Assembly (NCBI RefSeq): GCF_016863335.1
Contig: NZ_BOOR01000086.1
Location: forward strand, 1 to 39,984
Direction of reading: 5' to 3'
Source: Planotetraspora thailandica
GTDB lineage: Bacteria; Actinomycetota; Actinomycetes; Streptosporangiales; Streptosporangiaceae
Length of the DNA: 39,984 bases
Under the pieces are notes generated by a model, which had not been told where the DNA came from, ran no database searches, and saw nothing but the letters and a program-made list of their open reading frames with translations. Positions within the stretch are counted from its first letter, which is position 1, and every line of letters starts with the position of its first letter. Of the stretch, positions 8,362 to 15,806 are shown piece by piece. Made by a program: the position numbers and the translations under genes.

Positions 8362-8940
8362 GCGCGTGTGCCGGTCGCGGGCGAAGCCCAGGCGCACGAG
8401 CGCGGGGAGCCGTTCCAGCCCGAGCGTGGCGCGCAGGTCGGGGAACGCCTGGCCGCGCAGCCGGTTGAGCACGGCTCCCGCCTCGGCCGGGTCGCGCGTG
8501 GTGATCCGCATGTCCAGCGAGGGCCTGTCGAGCGTGCCCCGCAGGACCGCCCTGGCCTGCCGTACTCCGGGGAAGCCGCCGACCTGCCGCGCCAGCGCGT
8601 CTCCTGCCAGGCGGGGGCTCATCTCGGTGACACCCTCGTGCCCGCTTTCCAGGCGCACCCGCCGCAGCCGGTCGGGCCGCAGCAGCGCGAGCAGCCAGCT
8701 CAGGCCGAGCAGGCCGACCACGATCCCCGCGGCGGCGACCGCGGGCCAGAACCACGGCTGCTCGGTCAGCGCCACCACGTCGCCGTCCAGGAGCGGACGG
8801 CGGGCCGCGTCCGCGCCGAAGGCGCCCAGACCGCGAGCCAGCGCCGCGCCCCCGCCCGCGAAGAGGACCAGCCCGAGGGTGGTGAGGCCGATCCGGTTCA
8901 TCCGCGCGGTGGTCCGGCCCAGGGCGCGTTCTCGCCTCAT
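8350..8940 (-). CDS. AmaP/DUF6286-like membrane protein of Asp23 operon (distal)
   Basis: A 196-residue protein with two membrane helices, at about 16-38 and 62-88 (PAVAAAGIVVGLLGLSWLLA), followed by a cytoplasmic domain of about 100 residues. That topology and the operon context match AmaP, the alkaline shock membrane anchor for Asp23, and the actinobacterial DUF6286 proteins. The C-terminal part (ARQVGGFPGVRQARAVLRG, MRITTRDPAE) resembles the Asp23-fold strands seen in the neighbouring gene. The likely role is tethering Asp23-type proteins to the membrane. GAGGAGGT precedes the ATG. It is the last gene of the operon, and a 13-bp stop-codon repeat lies at its end. Confidence 0.7.
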   Translation of the reverse strand: MRRERALGRTTARMNRIGLTTLGLVLFAGGGAALARGLGAFGADAARRPLLDGDVVALTEQPWFWPAVAAAGIVVGLLGLSWLLALLRPDRLRRVRLESGHEGVTEMSPRLAGDALARQVGGFPGVRQARAVLRGTLDRPSLDMRITTRDPAEAGAVLNRLRGQAFPDLRATLGLERLPALVRLGFARDRHTRAVH

Positions 8941-8967
8941 GACGACCTCCTCAGTCGCTGGTGCGCC

Positions 8968-9002
8968 TCATCTGTGCCCCTCATCTGTGCCCCTCATCTG
9001 GG
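8968..9002. repeat. 13-bp tandem repeat spanning the stop of the upstream gene
   Basis: TCATCTGTGCCCC occurs at 8968-8980 and 8981-8993, and a third partial copy starts at 8994. The TCA triplets (minus-strand TGA) at 8968, 8981 and 8994 fall in all three frames. The one at 8994 is the stop codon of the DUF6286 gene above it. This repeats the design, though not the sequence, of the 8323-8361 repeat one gene downstream. Confidence 0.9.
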
Positions 9003-9599
9003 GGTGCGGACCCGGGCCCGTACGGTGTAACGGGCCACGGGGGCCAGCGTGGCGATCTCCCGCTCCACGGCGGCGCGCACCCGCTCTTCCATTTCGGCGG
9101 CATCTCTCAGGTCGGTCGTGGCCTGGACCGTCACGTGCCGCCCCCGCACCTTGGCACGGGCTCGCCGCACGCCGTCGACCCGTCCCGCCGCGTCGCCGAG
9201 CAGGTTCGCCAGCATCCGCGGCGACACCCCTGCGACCAGGTCGGGGTCGTCGGTGCGCAGGGCCACGACCCGCGGGCGCCCCGCGACCCAGGCGATCAGC
9301 AGGAGCAGCAGGCCCAGCAGTGTCGCGAGACCGGCCGACCCGAGCGCCGCCCGGTCCTGCCACGTCGTGGCGGCGGCCCACCGGTTCAGATCGTCGATGG
9401 GGACGATCTGTGCCGGGCGGCCCCACAGCGCCATGATCACTTCAAGGGCGGTCAGCACTCCGGCCGCGAGCAGGGCGATCGACGCGATCATCGCGGGGAT
9501 CGTTCTCCTAGGCCGGAATGCGCGCACCGCGGCGCGCGGCCGGGCGGCCGTCCTCGCAGCCGAGCCGGCTGTGTCCCGCAGCCGGGTGTCCTCAGTCAT
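8994..9599 (-). CDS. DUF6286-like membrane protein of Asp23 operon
   Basis: A 201-residue protein. After a basic N-terminus of about 32 residues there are helices at about 34-56 (PAMIASIALLAAGVLTALEV) and 86-108 (GSAGLATLLGLLLLLIAWVA), then a cytoplasmic domain with VSPRMLANLLGDAAGRVDGV and repeated RARAKVRGR/VTVQATTD strands like Asp23-fold proteins. It is related in layout to the next gene downstream (8350-8940). The start ATG overlaps the previous stop (ATGA at 9596-9599). It is presumed to be a membrane partner of the soluble Asp23 proteins encoded upstream in the same transcript. Confidence 0.7.
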   Translation of the reverse strand: MTEDTRLRDTAGSAARTAARPRAAVRAFRPRRTIPAMIASIALLAAGVLTALEVIMALWGRPAQIVPIDDLNRWAAATTWQDRAALGSAGLATLLGLLLLLIAWVAGRPRVVALRTDDPDLVAGVSPRMLANLLGDAAGRVDGVRRARAKVRGRHVTVQATTDLRDAAEMEERVRAAVEREIATLAPVARYTVRARVRTPR

Positions 9600-9892
9600 G
9601 GGCCCTCCTCCGGCGGCACCAGGCCGACGACGTCGATGTCGACGCTGCCGACGGAGATGCCGGTCAGCTCGCGCACGCGCTCGCGGACGTGGTGGCGGAT
9701 TTCAGCGGTGGCCTGCCGCACGGGCGCCGGGTAGTGCAACGACAGCCGGCACCGTACGGCGGCAACGCCTCCGGCGATGGACGCGTGGACCTCCGGTCTT
9801 CCTGCGATCCGGCGATTCTCCGCCGCCACCTCAGTCGCGATCTTGGAGAAGGCGCGCTCGGAGACCTCGACGTGCCCGCGGGTGTGCGTCAT
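9596..9892 (-). CDS. short Asp23/Gls24-family protein
   Basis: A 98-residue soluble protein with the start of the Asp23/Gls24 fold: GHVEVSERAFSKIATEVAAE (a strand, then the xIAxxA helix) followed by SIAGGVAAVRCRLSLHYPAP and RHHVRERVRELTGISV, which ends in the VxVxxV strand (SVDIDVVGL). Asp23-family proteins assemble at the membrane or envelope and are induced by envelope or alkaline stress in Gram-positive bacteria. The longer frame upstream overlaps two genes and is rejected; ATG 9892 overlaps the stop of the membrane peptide gene (ATGA). Confidence 0.75.
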   Translation of the reverse strand: MTHTRGHVEVSERAFSKIATEVAAENRRIAGRPEVHASIAGGVAAVRCRLSLHYPAPVRQATAEIRHHVRERVRELTGISVGSVDIDVVGLVPPEEGP

Positions 9893-10074
9893 TGCCGTCT
9901 CGTCCGCATCGCCGGCATCTCGACATCGCCTTCCATGACCATGCCGATGAAGAGGCCGAGCACGCCCAGGACCAGCACGATCAGGAACGCGTAGCCGCCG
10001 CCGAACGCCCCGACCACCCCGAGGATCGTGCCGAACGCCAGGCCCGTGAGGGCCCATACGGGGAACTGCTTCAT
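9889..10074 (-). CDS. small membrane protein of Asp23 operon (DUF2273-like)
   Basis: A 61-residue peptide with two closely spaced hydrophobic helices (ALTGLAFGTILGVVGAFGGG and YAFLIVLVLGVLGLFIGMVM) and a charged C-terminus. Small two-helix proteins of this kind (for example DUF2273) recur in Asp23/Gls24 operons of Gram-positive bacteria and are thought to help anchor the complex. It overlaps both neighbours by the ATGA pattern, so it is almost certainly translated with them. The DUF2273 assignment is by size, topology and context; sequence similarity is not certain. Confidence 0.7.
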   Translation of the reverse strand: MKQFPVWALTGLAFGTILGVVGAFGGGYAFLIVLVLGVLGLFIGMVMEGDVEMPAMRTRRQ

Positions 10075-10403
10075 GATGATCGCCTTTCCTTCTTTTTGGC
10101 CGGCTTCTTGGCCGGCTTCGCGGCCGGTGCATGTGTCCGGACGTCGTCGATGGTCACGTTCACCCGGCGGTCTCCCGCCAGGTCGCCGACCGCCTCCCGC
10201 ACGGCCGTGCCGACCTCGGGGAGCGGTGGCCCGTATCTCGCGATCACGTGGATCTCGATCTCGTCGTCCCGGACGGCCACGCCGGGGACCGATTCACCGG
10301 GCAGGTAGGTCGCGATGGTTCCGAACGGCCCGGAGGACAGCTCCTCCACCTGGGGGCACGCCCGGGCCCGCTCGGCCACCTGGCCGGCGAGCCCGCCGCT
10401 CAC
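10071..10403 (-). CDS. Asp23/Gls24-related protein with basic tail
   Basis: A 110-residue protein. The core (residues about 1-90) has AGQVAERARACPQVEELSSG, VRDDEIEIHVIARYGPPLPE and VNVTIDDVR, the strand-helix-strand pattern of the Asp23/DUF-type envelope stress proteins. The last 20 residues are a Lys/Ala/Pro tail (PAAKPAKKPAKKKERRSS) that could bind nucleic acid or acidic phospholipids. Its start and stop both overlap neighbours by 4 bp, so it belongs to the same transcript. The precise role is unknown. Confidence 0.65.
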   Translation of the reverse strand: MSGGLAGQVAERARACPQVEELSSGPFGTIATYLPGESVPGVAVRDDEIEIHVIARYGPPLPEVGTAVREAVGDLAGDRRVNVTIDDVRTHAPAAKPAKKPAKKKERRSS

Positions 10404-10900
10404 TTGACGCGCGGCGCCGCTTCGCCGCCGCCGACGGTCTCCTGCTCCTGCTCAGGCAGGTGCACGTCGTCCACCGCGATGTTGACCTCGGTGACCTCCA
10501 GCCCGCACATGTGCTCGACCGAGTCGATCACGTTGCGGCGCGCGGCTGAGGCCAGATCGGGAATGGCGACACCGTATTCGACGACCAGCGCGATGTCCAC
10601 GGCGGCCTGGCGTTCTCCGACCTCCACTGCGATCCCGCGGGTGATCTCGTCCACGCCGAGCTTGCCCTTGAGCGCGCCGAACATGCGTGCCGCGCTGGTG
10701 CCGAAGTCGTGTACGCCGGAGATCTGCCGGGCGGCCACACCCGCGATCTTCGCGACTGCCTCGGGCGCGATGGTGGTGCGACCCTGATCGCTCACCAGGC
10801 TCGCTCCGGTCGGATGCTCGCGTGCCAGGGCGCCCTCGCGCCCGGCCTCCCGCTCGCGTTGAGCGGGCACACCCTCCACCGGTGTCCTCGACCCTGTCAT
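10400..10900 (-). CDS. Asp23/Gls24 family envelope stress response protein
   Basis: A 166-residue protein and the clearest Asp23/Gls24 family member of the operon: GRTTIAPEAVAKIAGVAARQ at about 41-60, GVHDFG, the long second segment GIAVEVGERQAAVDIALVVE and the closing helix and strand SVEHMCGLEVTEVNIAVDDV. The N-terminal 40 residues are a charged extension. Asp23 proteins are abundant cytosolic, membrane-associated proteins linked to envelope stress. It is the first gene of a six-gene minus-strand operon and is divergent from the gas vesicle operon across 551 bp. GGGGGA lies before the ATG. Regulation is probably shared or competing with gvp, an inference from position. Confidence 0.88.
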   Translation of the reverse strand: MTGSRTPVEGVPAQREREAGREGALAREHPTGASLVSDQGRTTIAPEAVAKIAGVAARQISGVHDFGTSAARMFGALKGKLGVDEITRGIAVEVGERQAAVDIALVVEYGVAIPDLASAARRNVIDSVEHMCGLEVTEVNIAVDDVHLPEQEQETVGGGEAAPRVK

Positions 10901-11451
10901 GTGAATCCCCCACTTCGCCCTTGATTGACGACCGGTATCACTTCGTCGATCGTTCGTAGTACCCCCTTTTCATACGTAAATGGCGAGATGTCGGGCGAGA
11001 TTCAGTAAGTGGAAAGTCTCGAATCCCCCAAATTCCGTCATCGGCCGGGCGGGATATTTCCAGAGTTCCGAGAGGGCGGCGTCGGCCCAGTTCGGGTTGG
11101 ATGGTCCGGGTCCCCCGCAAATTAAGGGGCGGGCCTCGAATCCTCGTATGGCCGATATTTGGCAGGTTATGGCGCGGGCGCCGGACTCTTGGAAATGAGA
11201 TGCCGCCGGACGGTGTTTCCCCGCGCCGCCGGATCGCGGATTTGCGGCGGGTAACGGGTGAGGCCGCCGTGCCCCGGAAAGCCCAGGTCCGCGGCGGCGT
11301 CGCGTCGCGAGGCCGCCTGGCCGTACGGCGGGCCGCGGTGGCACCTGTGAACCGGAGCGATCGCCGATTTTGCCCGGTATATACCTTTATGTGTTTTTTC
11401 GTCCACATCTGGGGGCAGGGGGACCGCGAACCAACGCGCGAGGAGTGGACG
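10901..11451. other. 551-bp divergent intergenic region, Asp23 operon / gvp operon
   Basis: No convincing gene is present, although several short frames are open. It must hold the promoters of both operons. Towards Asp23 the minus strand has GGGGGTACTACG (about 10953-10964), similar to the GGGTAC-type minus-10 of SigB-class promoters, but I do not see the matching GTTT minus-35. Towards gvp there is CGGTATATACC near 11375-11385, about 70 bp before the first gene. CTCGAATCC recurs at about 11012 and 11131, and GGCGAGAT twice near 10983 with a 12-bp period; these could be regulator sites. Confidence 0.4.
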
Positions 11452-12108
11452 ATGAAGGAAGAATGCAAGATGGTCGCGGCCGTGGCCGTCGCCTATTACC
11501 TGGGGCGGCACCACAAGCTCCGGCTGGCGACCGCCCTCGCTACGGCCGTACTGGCGAAGCGATTGCGCGGAGCGGGCGTCGGGGGCCTCCTGGAGGAAGG
11601 CACGAAGCTCCTCGGCGGAGCCGCGCCGGAGCTCGGAAAGGTCACCGAGCGGGTGCGCGGCGACCTCCTGGAGATCGGCAAATCGGCGGCCGTCAGCGCG
11701 ACGACCAAGCAGATCGACGCGCTGAGCGACAGGCTCCACCGGAGGGCGGAGGCGTTGCGTGAGGGCACGGCGGCCGCTCAGCAGGCGGGTGAGGCCGCTG
11801 CCGAGGCGACGGGCCGGGCCGCGGAGACGGCCGGCCGTGCCGGACGCACCGCCGGGCGCGCCGCGGAACAGGCCGCCGGCGGGGTCGCGGGTGAGGCCGT
11901 GAGCGAGGTCAGGCGTCGCGTCCCCAGGCCGCGATCCAGGCAGCCCGCACCCCCACCGGAAGAAGACTTCGAGGACGAGTACGACGAATACGAGGAAGAG
12001 CCCTACGAAGACGAGTACGAGGAGGCCGGGGCGGAGCCGGAGGAGGCAGAGAAGCCGAGACGGCGCCCGCAGCGGCCGACCAGGCCCGTCACCCGGGCTC
12101 GGAGGTGA
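11452..12108 (+). CDS. gas vesicle operon protein, GvpY-like, with polyampholyte tail
   Basis: A 218-residue protein that opens the gas vesicle operon. The N-terminus has one hydrophobic stretch (MVAAVAVAYYLGRHHKLRLA). The middle contains an amphipathic helix with TKQIDALSDRLHRRAEALR, then an Ala-rich segment with repeated TAGRAAE-type units, probably a coiled coil or long helix. The last 60 residues are an acidic tract rich in Glu, Asp and Tyr, followed by an Arg/Pro basic tail. This layout recurs in actinobacterial gvp clusters just before the SRPBCC gene, where such proteins are called GvpY or misannotated as DNA primase. The function is unknown. AGGAGTGG precedes ATG 11452; the frame is open upstream to 11101, but that region looks non-coding. 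Confidence 0.7.
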   Translation: MKEECKMVAAVAVAYYLGRHHKLRLATALATAVLAKRLRGAGVGGLLEEGTKLLGGAAPELGKVTERVRGDLLEIGKSAAVSATTKQIDALSDRLHRRAEALREGTAAAQQAGEAAAEATGRAAETAGRAGRTAGRAAEQAAGGVAGEAVSEVRRRVPRPRSRQPAPPPEEDFEDEYDEYEEEPYEDEYEEAGAEPEEAEKPRRRPQRPTRPVTRARR

Positions 12109-12114
12109 GCTCCC

Positions 12115-13413
12115 ATGCCCGAGCGAACGAAGGAAGGGCCACTGCAGACGAAACTTCAGGCGAATCTGCAGGCGGGCCTGAAGGAGCTGCCGACGGGCAG
12201 GCTCGGCCAGGAGTTCCAGAATCTCGCGTCGGCCGTGGCGGAACGGGCCCTCGCCAACGTCACCGGCAAGATCGACAAGCTCGCCGGCCGGCTGACCTCC
12301 TACGTGGAGGAGGGCGGAACCGGCCTGTTCGAGGCGATGACAGGGACCTCCGGCAAGGGCCTGATGGGCGCGCTTGCCGGCCAGTCGGGCGTCTCCGGCC
12401 TGCCCGGCAGCCTGACCGGTGAGTCGGAGGGCGGCGGATCCCATCCGCTGCGCGCGGCCCTGGGGGCCTACGCCAAGGAGAAGATCAAGGGCATCTTCAG
12501 CCGGATCGGCGGAGGCAAGGGCGGCAAAGGCGGCAAGGGCAAGAAGCTGAAGCTGACCAACATCGTCGAGGCCGTCGACGTCGGCGCGCCCATCAGGGTC
12601 GTGTACGACCAGTGGACCCGGTTCGAGGACTTCCCGAGCTTCATGAAGAAGGTCGAGACCGTCAACCAGAAAGCCGACGAGAAGCTCGACTGGAAGGCTC
12701 AGGTCTGGTGGTCCCACCGTACGTGGGAGTCGACGATCGTCGAACAGGTGCCGGACAGCCGCATCATCTGGCGCTCGCAGGGAGCCAAGGGGTACGCGGA
12801 CGGCGCGGTGACCTTCCACGAGCTCACACCGGACATGACCCGCGTGCTGCTGGTCCTGGAGTATCACCCCCAGGGTCTGTTCGAGCGCACCGGCAACCTG
12901 TGGCGGGCTCAGGGGCGGCGCGCCCGTCTGGAGCTCAAGCACTTCAGGCGGCATGTCATGAGCCAGGTCCTGCTGAATCCCGACGAGGTGGAGGGCTGGC
13001 GCGGTGAGATCCGCGACAGCCAGGTGGTCAAGGACCACGAAACCGCGATCAAGGAGGAGCGGGAGCGCCTCGAGGCCGAGGGAGAGGCCGCCCAAGCCGG
13101 TGAGTACTACGAAGAGGAGCCCGAGGAGCCGGAGGGCGAGTTCGAGGAAGAGGAGCCGGAGGAGCCGGAGGGCGAACTGGAGGAGGAAGAGCCCGAGGAG
13201 GAACGCGAGGAGCGGGCCGTCCCCGCCCAGGCGTCGCGTCCGCAGCCTCGCCCGGCCAGGCCGGAGCGTACGGCCAGGCCCGTCCGCGCACGCTCGGCGG
13301 GACCGGCCGAGCGCCCGGCGCGAAGGCGCCTTCAGGAACGTCCCGCCCGCGAAGCGCGGGAGAGAGAGGACGAGGAACAGCAGGAACGCCGCATTCGGCG
13401 GCCCAGGACCTAG
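12115..13413 (+). CDS. SRPBCC-domain gas vesicle operon protein (GvpZ-like)
   Basis: A 432-residue protein. Residues about 1-140 are a helical, Gly/Leu-rich region with a Gly/Lys linker ([16 protein letters not shown]). Residues about 143-300 are an SRPBCC/polyketide-cyclase-like domain: [54 protein letters not shown] and [11 protein letters not shown]. The C-terminal 130 residues are disordered: [10 protein letters not shown] repeats followed by a Pro/Arg basic tail. It matches the SRPBCC protein (called GvpZ in streptomycetes) of actinobacterial gas vesicle clusters. It is encoded 6 bp after the preceding gene, with GGAGGTGA as ribosome-binding site. The SRPBCC pocket could hold a hydrophobic ligand or client; this is inferred. 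Confidence 0.8.
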   Translation: MPERTKEGPLQTKLQANLQAGLKELPTGRLGQEFQNLASAVAERALANVTGKIDKLAGRLTSYVEEGGTGLFEAMTGTSGKGLMGALAGQSGVSGLPGSLTGESEGGGSHPLRAALGAYAKEKIKGIFSRIGGGKGGKGGKGKKLKLTNIVEAVDVGAPIRVVYDQWTRFEDFPSFMKKVETVNQKADEKLDWKAQVWWSHRTWESTIVEQVPDSRIIWRSQGAKGYADGAVTFHELTPDMTRVLLVLEYHPQGLFERTGNLWRAQGRRARLELKHFRRHVMSQVLLNPDEVEGWRGEIRDSQVVKDHETAIKEERERLEAEGEAAQAGEYYEEEPEEPEGEFEEEEPEEPEGELEEEEPEEEREERAVPAQASRPQPRPARPERTARPVRARSAGPAERPARRRLQERPAREAREREDEEQQERRIRRPRT

Positions 13414-13456
13414 GACCTGCGGACCCGCGCACGGCAGTCCGAAGGAGGGGAACCGT

Positions 13457-13888
13457 ATGACCGTGACCGTTCCCGGGGGCGGAGGGCCACCCGATCGGGC
13501 ATCGGGCTCCGGTCTGGCCGACGTCATCGACACGATCCTCGACAAGGGCCTCGTCATCGACGCCTACGTCCGGGTCTCGCTCGTCGGCATCGAGGTGCTG
13601 ACCGTCGACGCCCGCGTGGTCGTGGCGAGCGTGGACACCTATCTGCGCTTCGCGGAGGCGGTGAACCGGCTGGATCTCGCGCAGACCCAGGAGGGGCTTC
13701 CCGAGCTCATCGGCGACGTCACGCAGGGCGTGGCGCAGAAGAAGTCCAAGGGCGCCGTCAAGGGGGCGACCCAGGGCGTGCTGGAGGCGGCGGGGGAGAG
13801 ACTGCACGACTTCGTCGCGGGCACGCTGGAGGGCGCCGAAGAGCCCGAGGACGCCCCACGGCGGGCGCGGCGGCGGACGGGGGGCTGA
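13457..13888 (+). CDS. gvpA: gas vesicle structural protein GvpA
   Basis: A 143-residue GvpA-family protein. Residues about 19-72 match the major ribbed-shell protein closely: [40 protein letters not shown] and [16 protein letters not shown], with the helix-strand-strand-helix order of the shell subunit. Of the three GvpA-like proteins here it is the best candidate for the shell protein, and it has the strongest ribosome-binding site of the operon (GAAGGAGGGG, 13441-13450). Classical cyanobacterial GvpA is about 70 residues; this one carries an N-terminal Gly/Pro stretch and a 70-residue C-terminal extension ending in a basic RRARRRTGG. Confidence 0.92.
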   Translation: MTVTVPGGGGPPDRASGSGLADVIDTILDKGLVIDAYVRVSLVGIEVLTVDARVVVASVDTYLRFAEAVNRLDLAQTQEGLPELIGDVTQGVAQKKSKGAVKGATQGVLEAAGERLHDFVAGTLEGAEEPEDAPRRARRRTGG

Positions 13889-13889
13889 G

Positions 13890-14681
13890 ATGGCACGCAC
13901 CGCTCAGACCCGGGACCGGCCGCGGGCGCGTCCCGAGCCCGGCCCCTCGGTCGCCTGCTACGTCTACGGCATCGTGCCCAGGGACGTGGAGATCAGCCCG
14001 GACGCCGTCGGCGTGGGCAGCCCGCCCGCCCCGATCAGGCTCGTACGGCACGGCCAGATAGGCGCGCTGGTCAGCGACGTCGACGTGAGCCGCCCCCTCG
14101 GCCGGGCCGAAGACCTCGTGGGCCACCAGGACCTCCTGGACCAGGCCGCGGCCGAGGTGCCGGTGCTGCCGCTGCGGTTCGGAGCCGTGCTGGCCTCGCC
14201 GGAGGCGGTCGCGGACGAGCTGTTGGGGCCGCACCACGACGAGTTCGCCAGGGCCTTGGAGGAGATCGAGGGCCGTGTGCAGTACGTCGTCAAGGCGACC
14301 TACGCGGAACGGCCCGTTCTGATGGAGGTGCTGGCGGAGAACCCGGAGCTCAGGCGCCTGCGCGAGGTGATCAGGAGCCGCCCCGAGGACGCCACCCGCA
14401 ACGAGCGCATCCAGCTCGGCGAGCTCATCACGCAGGCGATCGCCGCCAAGAGGGAGGCCGACACGCAGACCGTGGTCGATTCCTTCGCCCCGTGCACCGT
14501 CGCCGCGGCCGTCCGCGAGCCCACGCACGAGCGGGACGCCGCGCACGTGGCCTTCCTGGTCGAGACGGGCAGGAAGGGCGACTTCGAGATGGCGGCCGAC
14601 GTGTTGCGCCGCGAGTGGGCCGACCGGATCGACGTGCGCGTGCTCGGGCCGATGGCGTTGTACGACTTCGTCACCTCGTGA
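13890..14681 (+). CDS. gvpF: gas vesicle protein GvpF/GvpL (first copy)
   Basis: A 263-residue GvpL/GvpF-family protein. VACYVYGIVPRDVE begins the ferredoxin-like N-terminal domain, IGALVSDVDVSR and GHQDLLDQAAAEVPVLPLRF follow, and the C-terminal half ends in HVAFLVETGRKGDFE and RVLGPMALYDFV, all typical for the family. GvpF proteins bind GvpA and chaperone it onto the growing shell edge. The gene starts 1 bp after gvpA's stop. A paralogue, shorter in motifs and longer in tail, is at 15799. Confidence 0.92.
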   Translation: MARTAQTRDRPRARPEPGPSVACYVYGIVPRDVEISPDAVGVGSPPAPIRLVRHGQIGALVSDVDVSRPLGRAEDLVGHQDLLDQAAAEVPVLPLRFGAVLASPEAVADELLGPHHDEFARALEEIEGRVQYVVKATYAERPVLMEVLAENPELRRLREVIRSRPEDATRNERIQLGELITQAIAAKREADTQTVVDSFAPCTVAAAVREPTHERDAAHVAFLVETGRKGDFEMAADVLRREWADRIDVRVLGPMALYDFVTS

Positions 14682-14738
14682 CGGGCGGCTCACAGGAGAG
14701 CACGTAGGAGAGCGCGGAGAAGAAGGAGGCGCGGGGCA

Positions 14739-14972
14739 GTGGGGCTGATCAGTCTGATCTTCACCTGGCCGGTCGCGCCGGTGCGCGCGGTGATCCGGCT
14801 GGGCGAGCTGATCCAGGAGCAGGCGGAGCGCGAGTTGCGTGATCCTGCGGTCGTCCGCCGCCGGCTGGAGGAGCTCGCGGAGGCCAGGCGCTCGGGGCTG
14901 ATCTCCGAAGAGGAGGAGTCGCAGGCCGTCGAGCAGCTGCTTCAGACGATGACCGGCACACGGAGAGGGTGA
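14739..14972 (+). CDS. gvpG: gas vesicle protein GvpG
   Basis: A 77-residue GvpG-family protein: GLISLIFTWPVAPVRAVIRL at the N-terminus, then the helical LGELIQEQAERELRDPAVVR and LEELAEARRSGLISEEEESQ, characteristic of the family. GvpG is a small accessory assembly factor that works with GvpF and other minor proteins. The GTG start at 14739 has AAGGAGG about 9 bp upstream. A gap of 57 bp from gvpF is one of the few spacers in the operon. Confidence 0.9.
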   Translation: MGLISLIFTWPVAPVRAVIRLGELIQEQAERELRDPAVVRRRLEELAEARRSGLISEEEESQAVEQLLQTMTGTRRG

Positions 14973-14979
14973 TGATCTG

Positions 14980-15273
14980 GTGCCCTCCAGGGCCGATGGC
15001 GGGCCGCTCACCGCGGTGAGCGCGGGCGAGCGGGGCCTGCGGTACATCGCGGACCTGACCGTGCGCGACGCCGAGGCGGTCACGCTGGTGGAGCCCGCCG
15101 AGGGCGGCTGGACGGTCCACGTCGAGATCGTGGAAGACCGCCGGGTCCCCTCGTCCGGCGACATCCTCGCCATCTATGAAGCCGAGCTCGACGAGGAGGG
15201 AGACCTGCTGTCGTACCGCCGGTTGCGCCGCTACCGGCGCGGCACGAGTGAGCCGGGGGAGGGGTCGCGATGA
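14980..15273 (+). CDS. gvpO: gas vesicle protein GvpO
   Basis: A 97-residue GvpO-family protein: AVSAGERGLRYIADLTVRDA, GWTVHVEIVEDRRVPSSGDI and LAIYEAELDEEGDLLSYRRL, ending in RRYRRG. The pattern (helix, antiparallel strands around EIVE, YRRLRRYRRG end) is that of actinobacterial GvpO. In streptomycetes gvpO usually comes first in the operon; here it lies between gvpG and gvpJ. Its role is in assembly or regulation and is poorly known. The GTG start lies 7 bp after gvpG's stop. Confidence 0.85.
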   Translation: MPSRADGGPLTAVSAGERGLRYIADLTVRDAEAVTLVEPAEGGWTVHVEIVEDRRVPSSGDILAIYEAELDEEGDLLSYRRLRRYRRGTSEPGEGSR

Positions 15274-15806
15274 CCGATCCCGCCCGCATGCGTCCCGTCC
15301 TGCGTGAGTCGTACGCGCAGCCGGTCATGGGCGGCCGCGAGCCGACCAACCTCGGCGACATCCTGGAGCGGGTGCTCGATCGTGGTGTGGTGATCGCGGG
15401 CGACATCCGGGTGAACCTGCTCGACATCGAGCTGCTGACCATCAAACTGCGTCTGCTGATTGCTTCAGTGGACACGGCGCGCGAGCTCGGCATCGACTGG
15501 TGGGAACACGACCCCTGGCTGACCGGCGAGAACCGTGAGCTGACCGACGAGAACCGCCGGCTCCGCGACCGGCTCGCCGAGGTCGAACGGCGCCTGAACG
15601 AGCAGGAGCGGCTCATGCCGCCACGGCGGCCCGCGATCTCCCGGGAGGCCGCACACGACGACGAGTACGACCGTGAGTACGCCCGGGAGTACGAGCGCGG
15701 GGACGAGGCCGAATACGCGCTGGACGACGACGCCGAGCACGAGGCCGGGCACCAGACGGGGCACCAGACCGGGAGGCGGCGCAGGGGGGAGGGGCGCCGT
15801 GACTGA
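15270..15806 (+). CDS. gvpJ: GvpA-family minor protein GvpJ
   Basis: A 178-residue GvpA-superfamily protein. The GvpA-like core is at about 27-75: NLGDILERVLDRGVVIAGDI, RVNLLDIELLTIKLRLLIAS and VDTARELGIDWW; the WxxHDPWL region after it is the GvpJ/GvpM signature. A coiled-coil segment follows (ENRELTDENRRLRDRLAEVE), then an acidic Asp/Glu/Tyr tract and a basic RRRRGEGRR end. GvpJ-type proteins are thought to form the conical tips or nucleation centre. The start overlaps gvpO's stop by 4 bp (ATGA). Confidence 0.88.
   Translation: MTDPARMRPVLRESYAQPVMGGREPTNLGDILERVLDRGVVIAGDIRVNLLDIELLTIKLRLLIASVDTARELGIDWWEHDPWLTGENRELTDENRRLRDRLAEVERRLNEQERLMPPRRPAISREAAHDDEYDREYAREYERGDEAEYALDDDAEHEAGHQTGHQTGRRRRGEGRRD

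Noticed and set aside
11000-11150. tRNA-like CTCGAATCC stretches in the Asp23/gvp gap
   Set aside because: The T-loop-like sequence is not accompanied by an acceptor stem, D-arm or anticodon arm.
11101-11451. 117-residue N-terminal extension of the first gvp gene
   Set aside because: The frame is open, but the sequence has no conserved features and AGGAGTGG directly precedes the ATG at 11452.
11167-13557. 796-residue minus-strand open frame opposite the first gvp genes
   Set aside because: Leu/Gly/Arg-rich antisense shadow of GC-rich coding DNA; no domains, no ribosome-binding site, and it overlaps three well-supported genes.
13758-15173. 471-residue minus-strand frame opposite gvpF-gvpG-gvpO
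   Set aside because: No similarity to any family; Asp/Gln/Arg/His-rich antisense of gvp codons.
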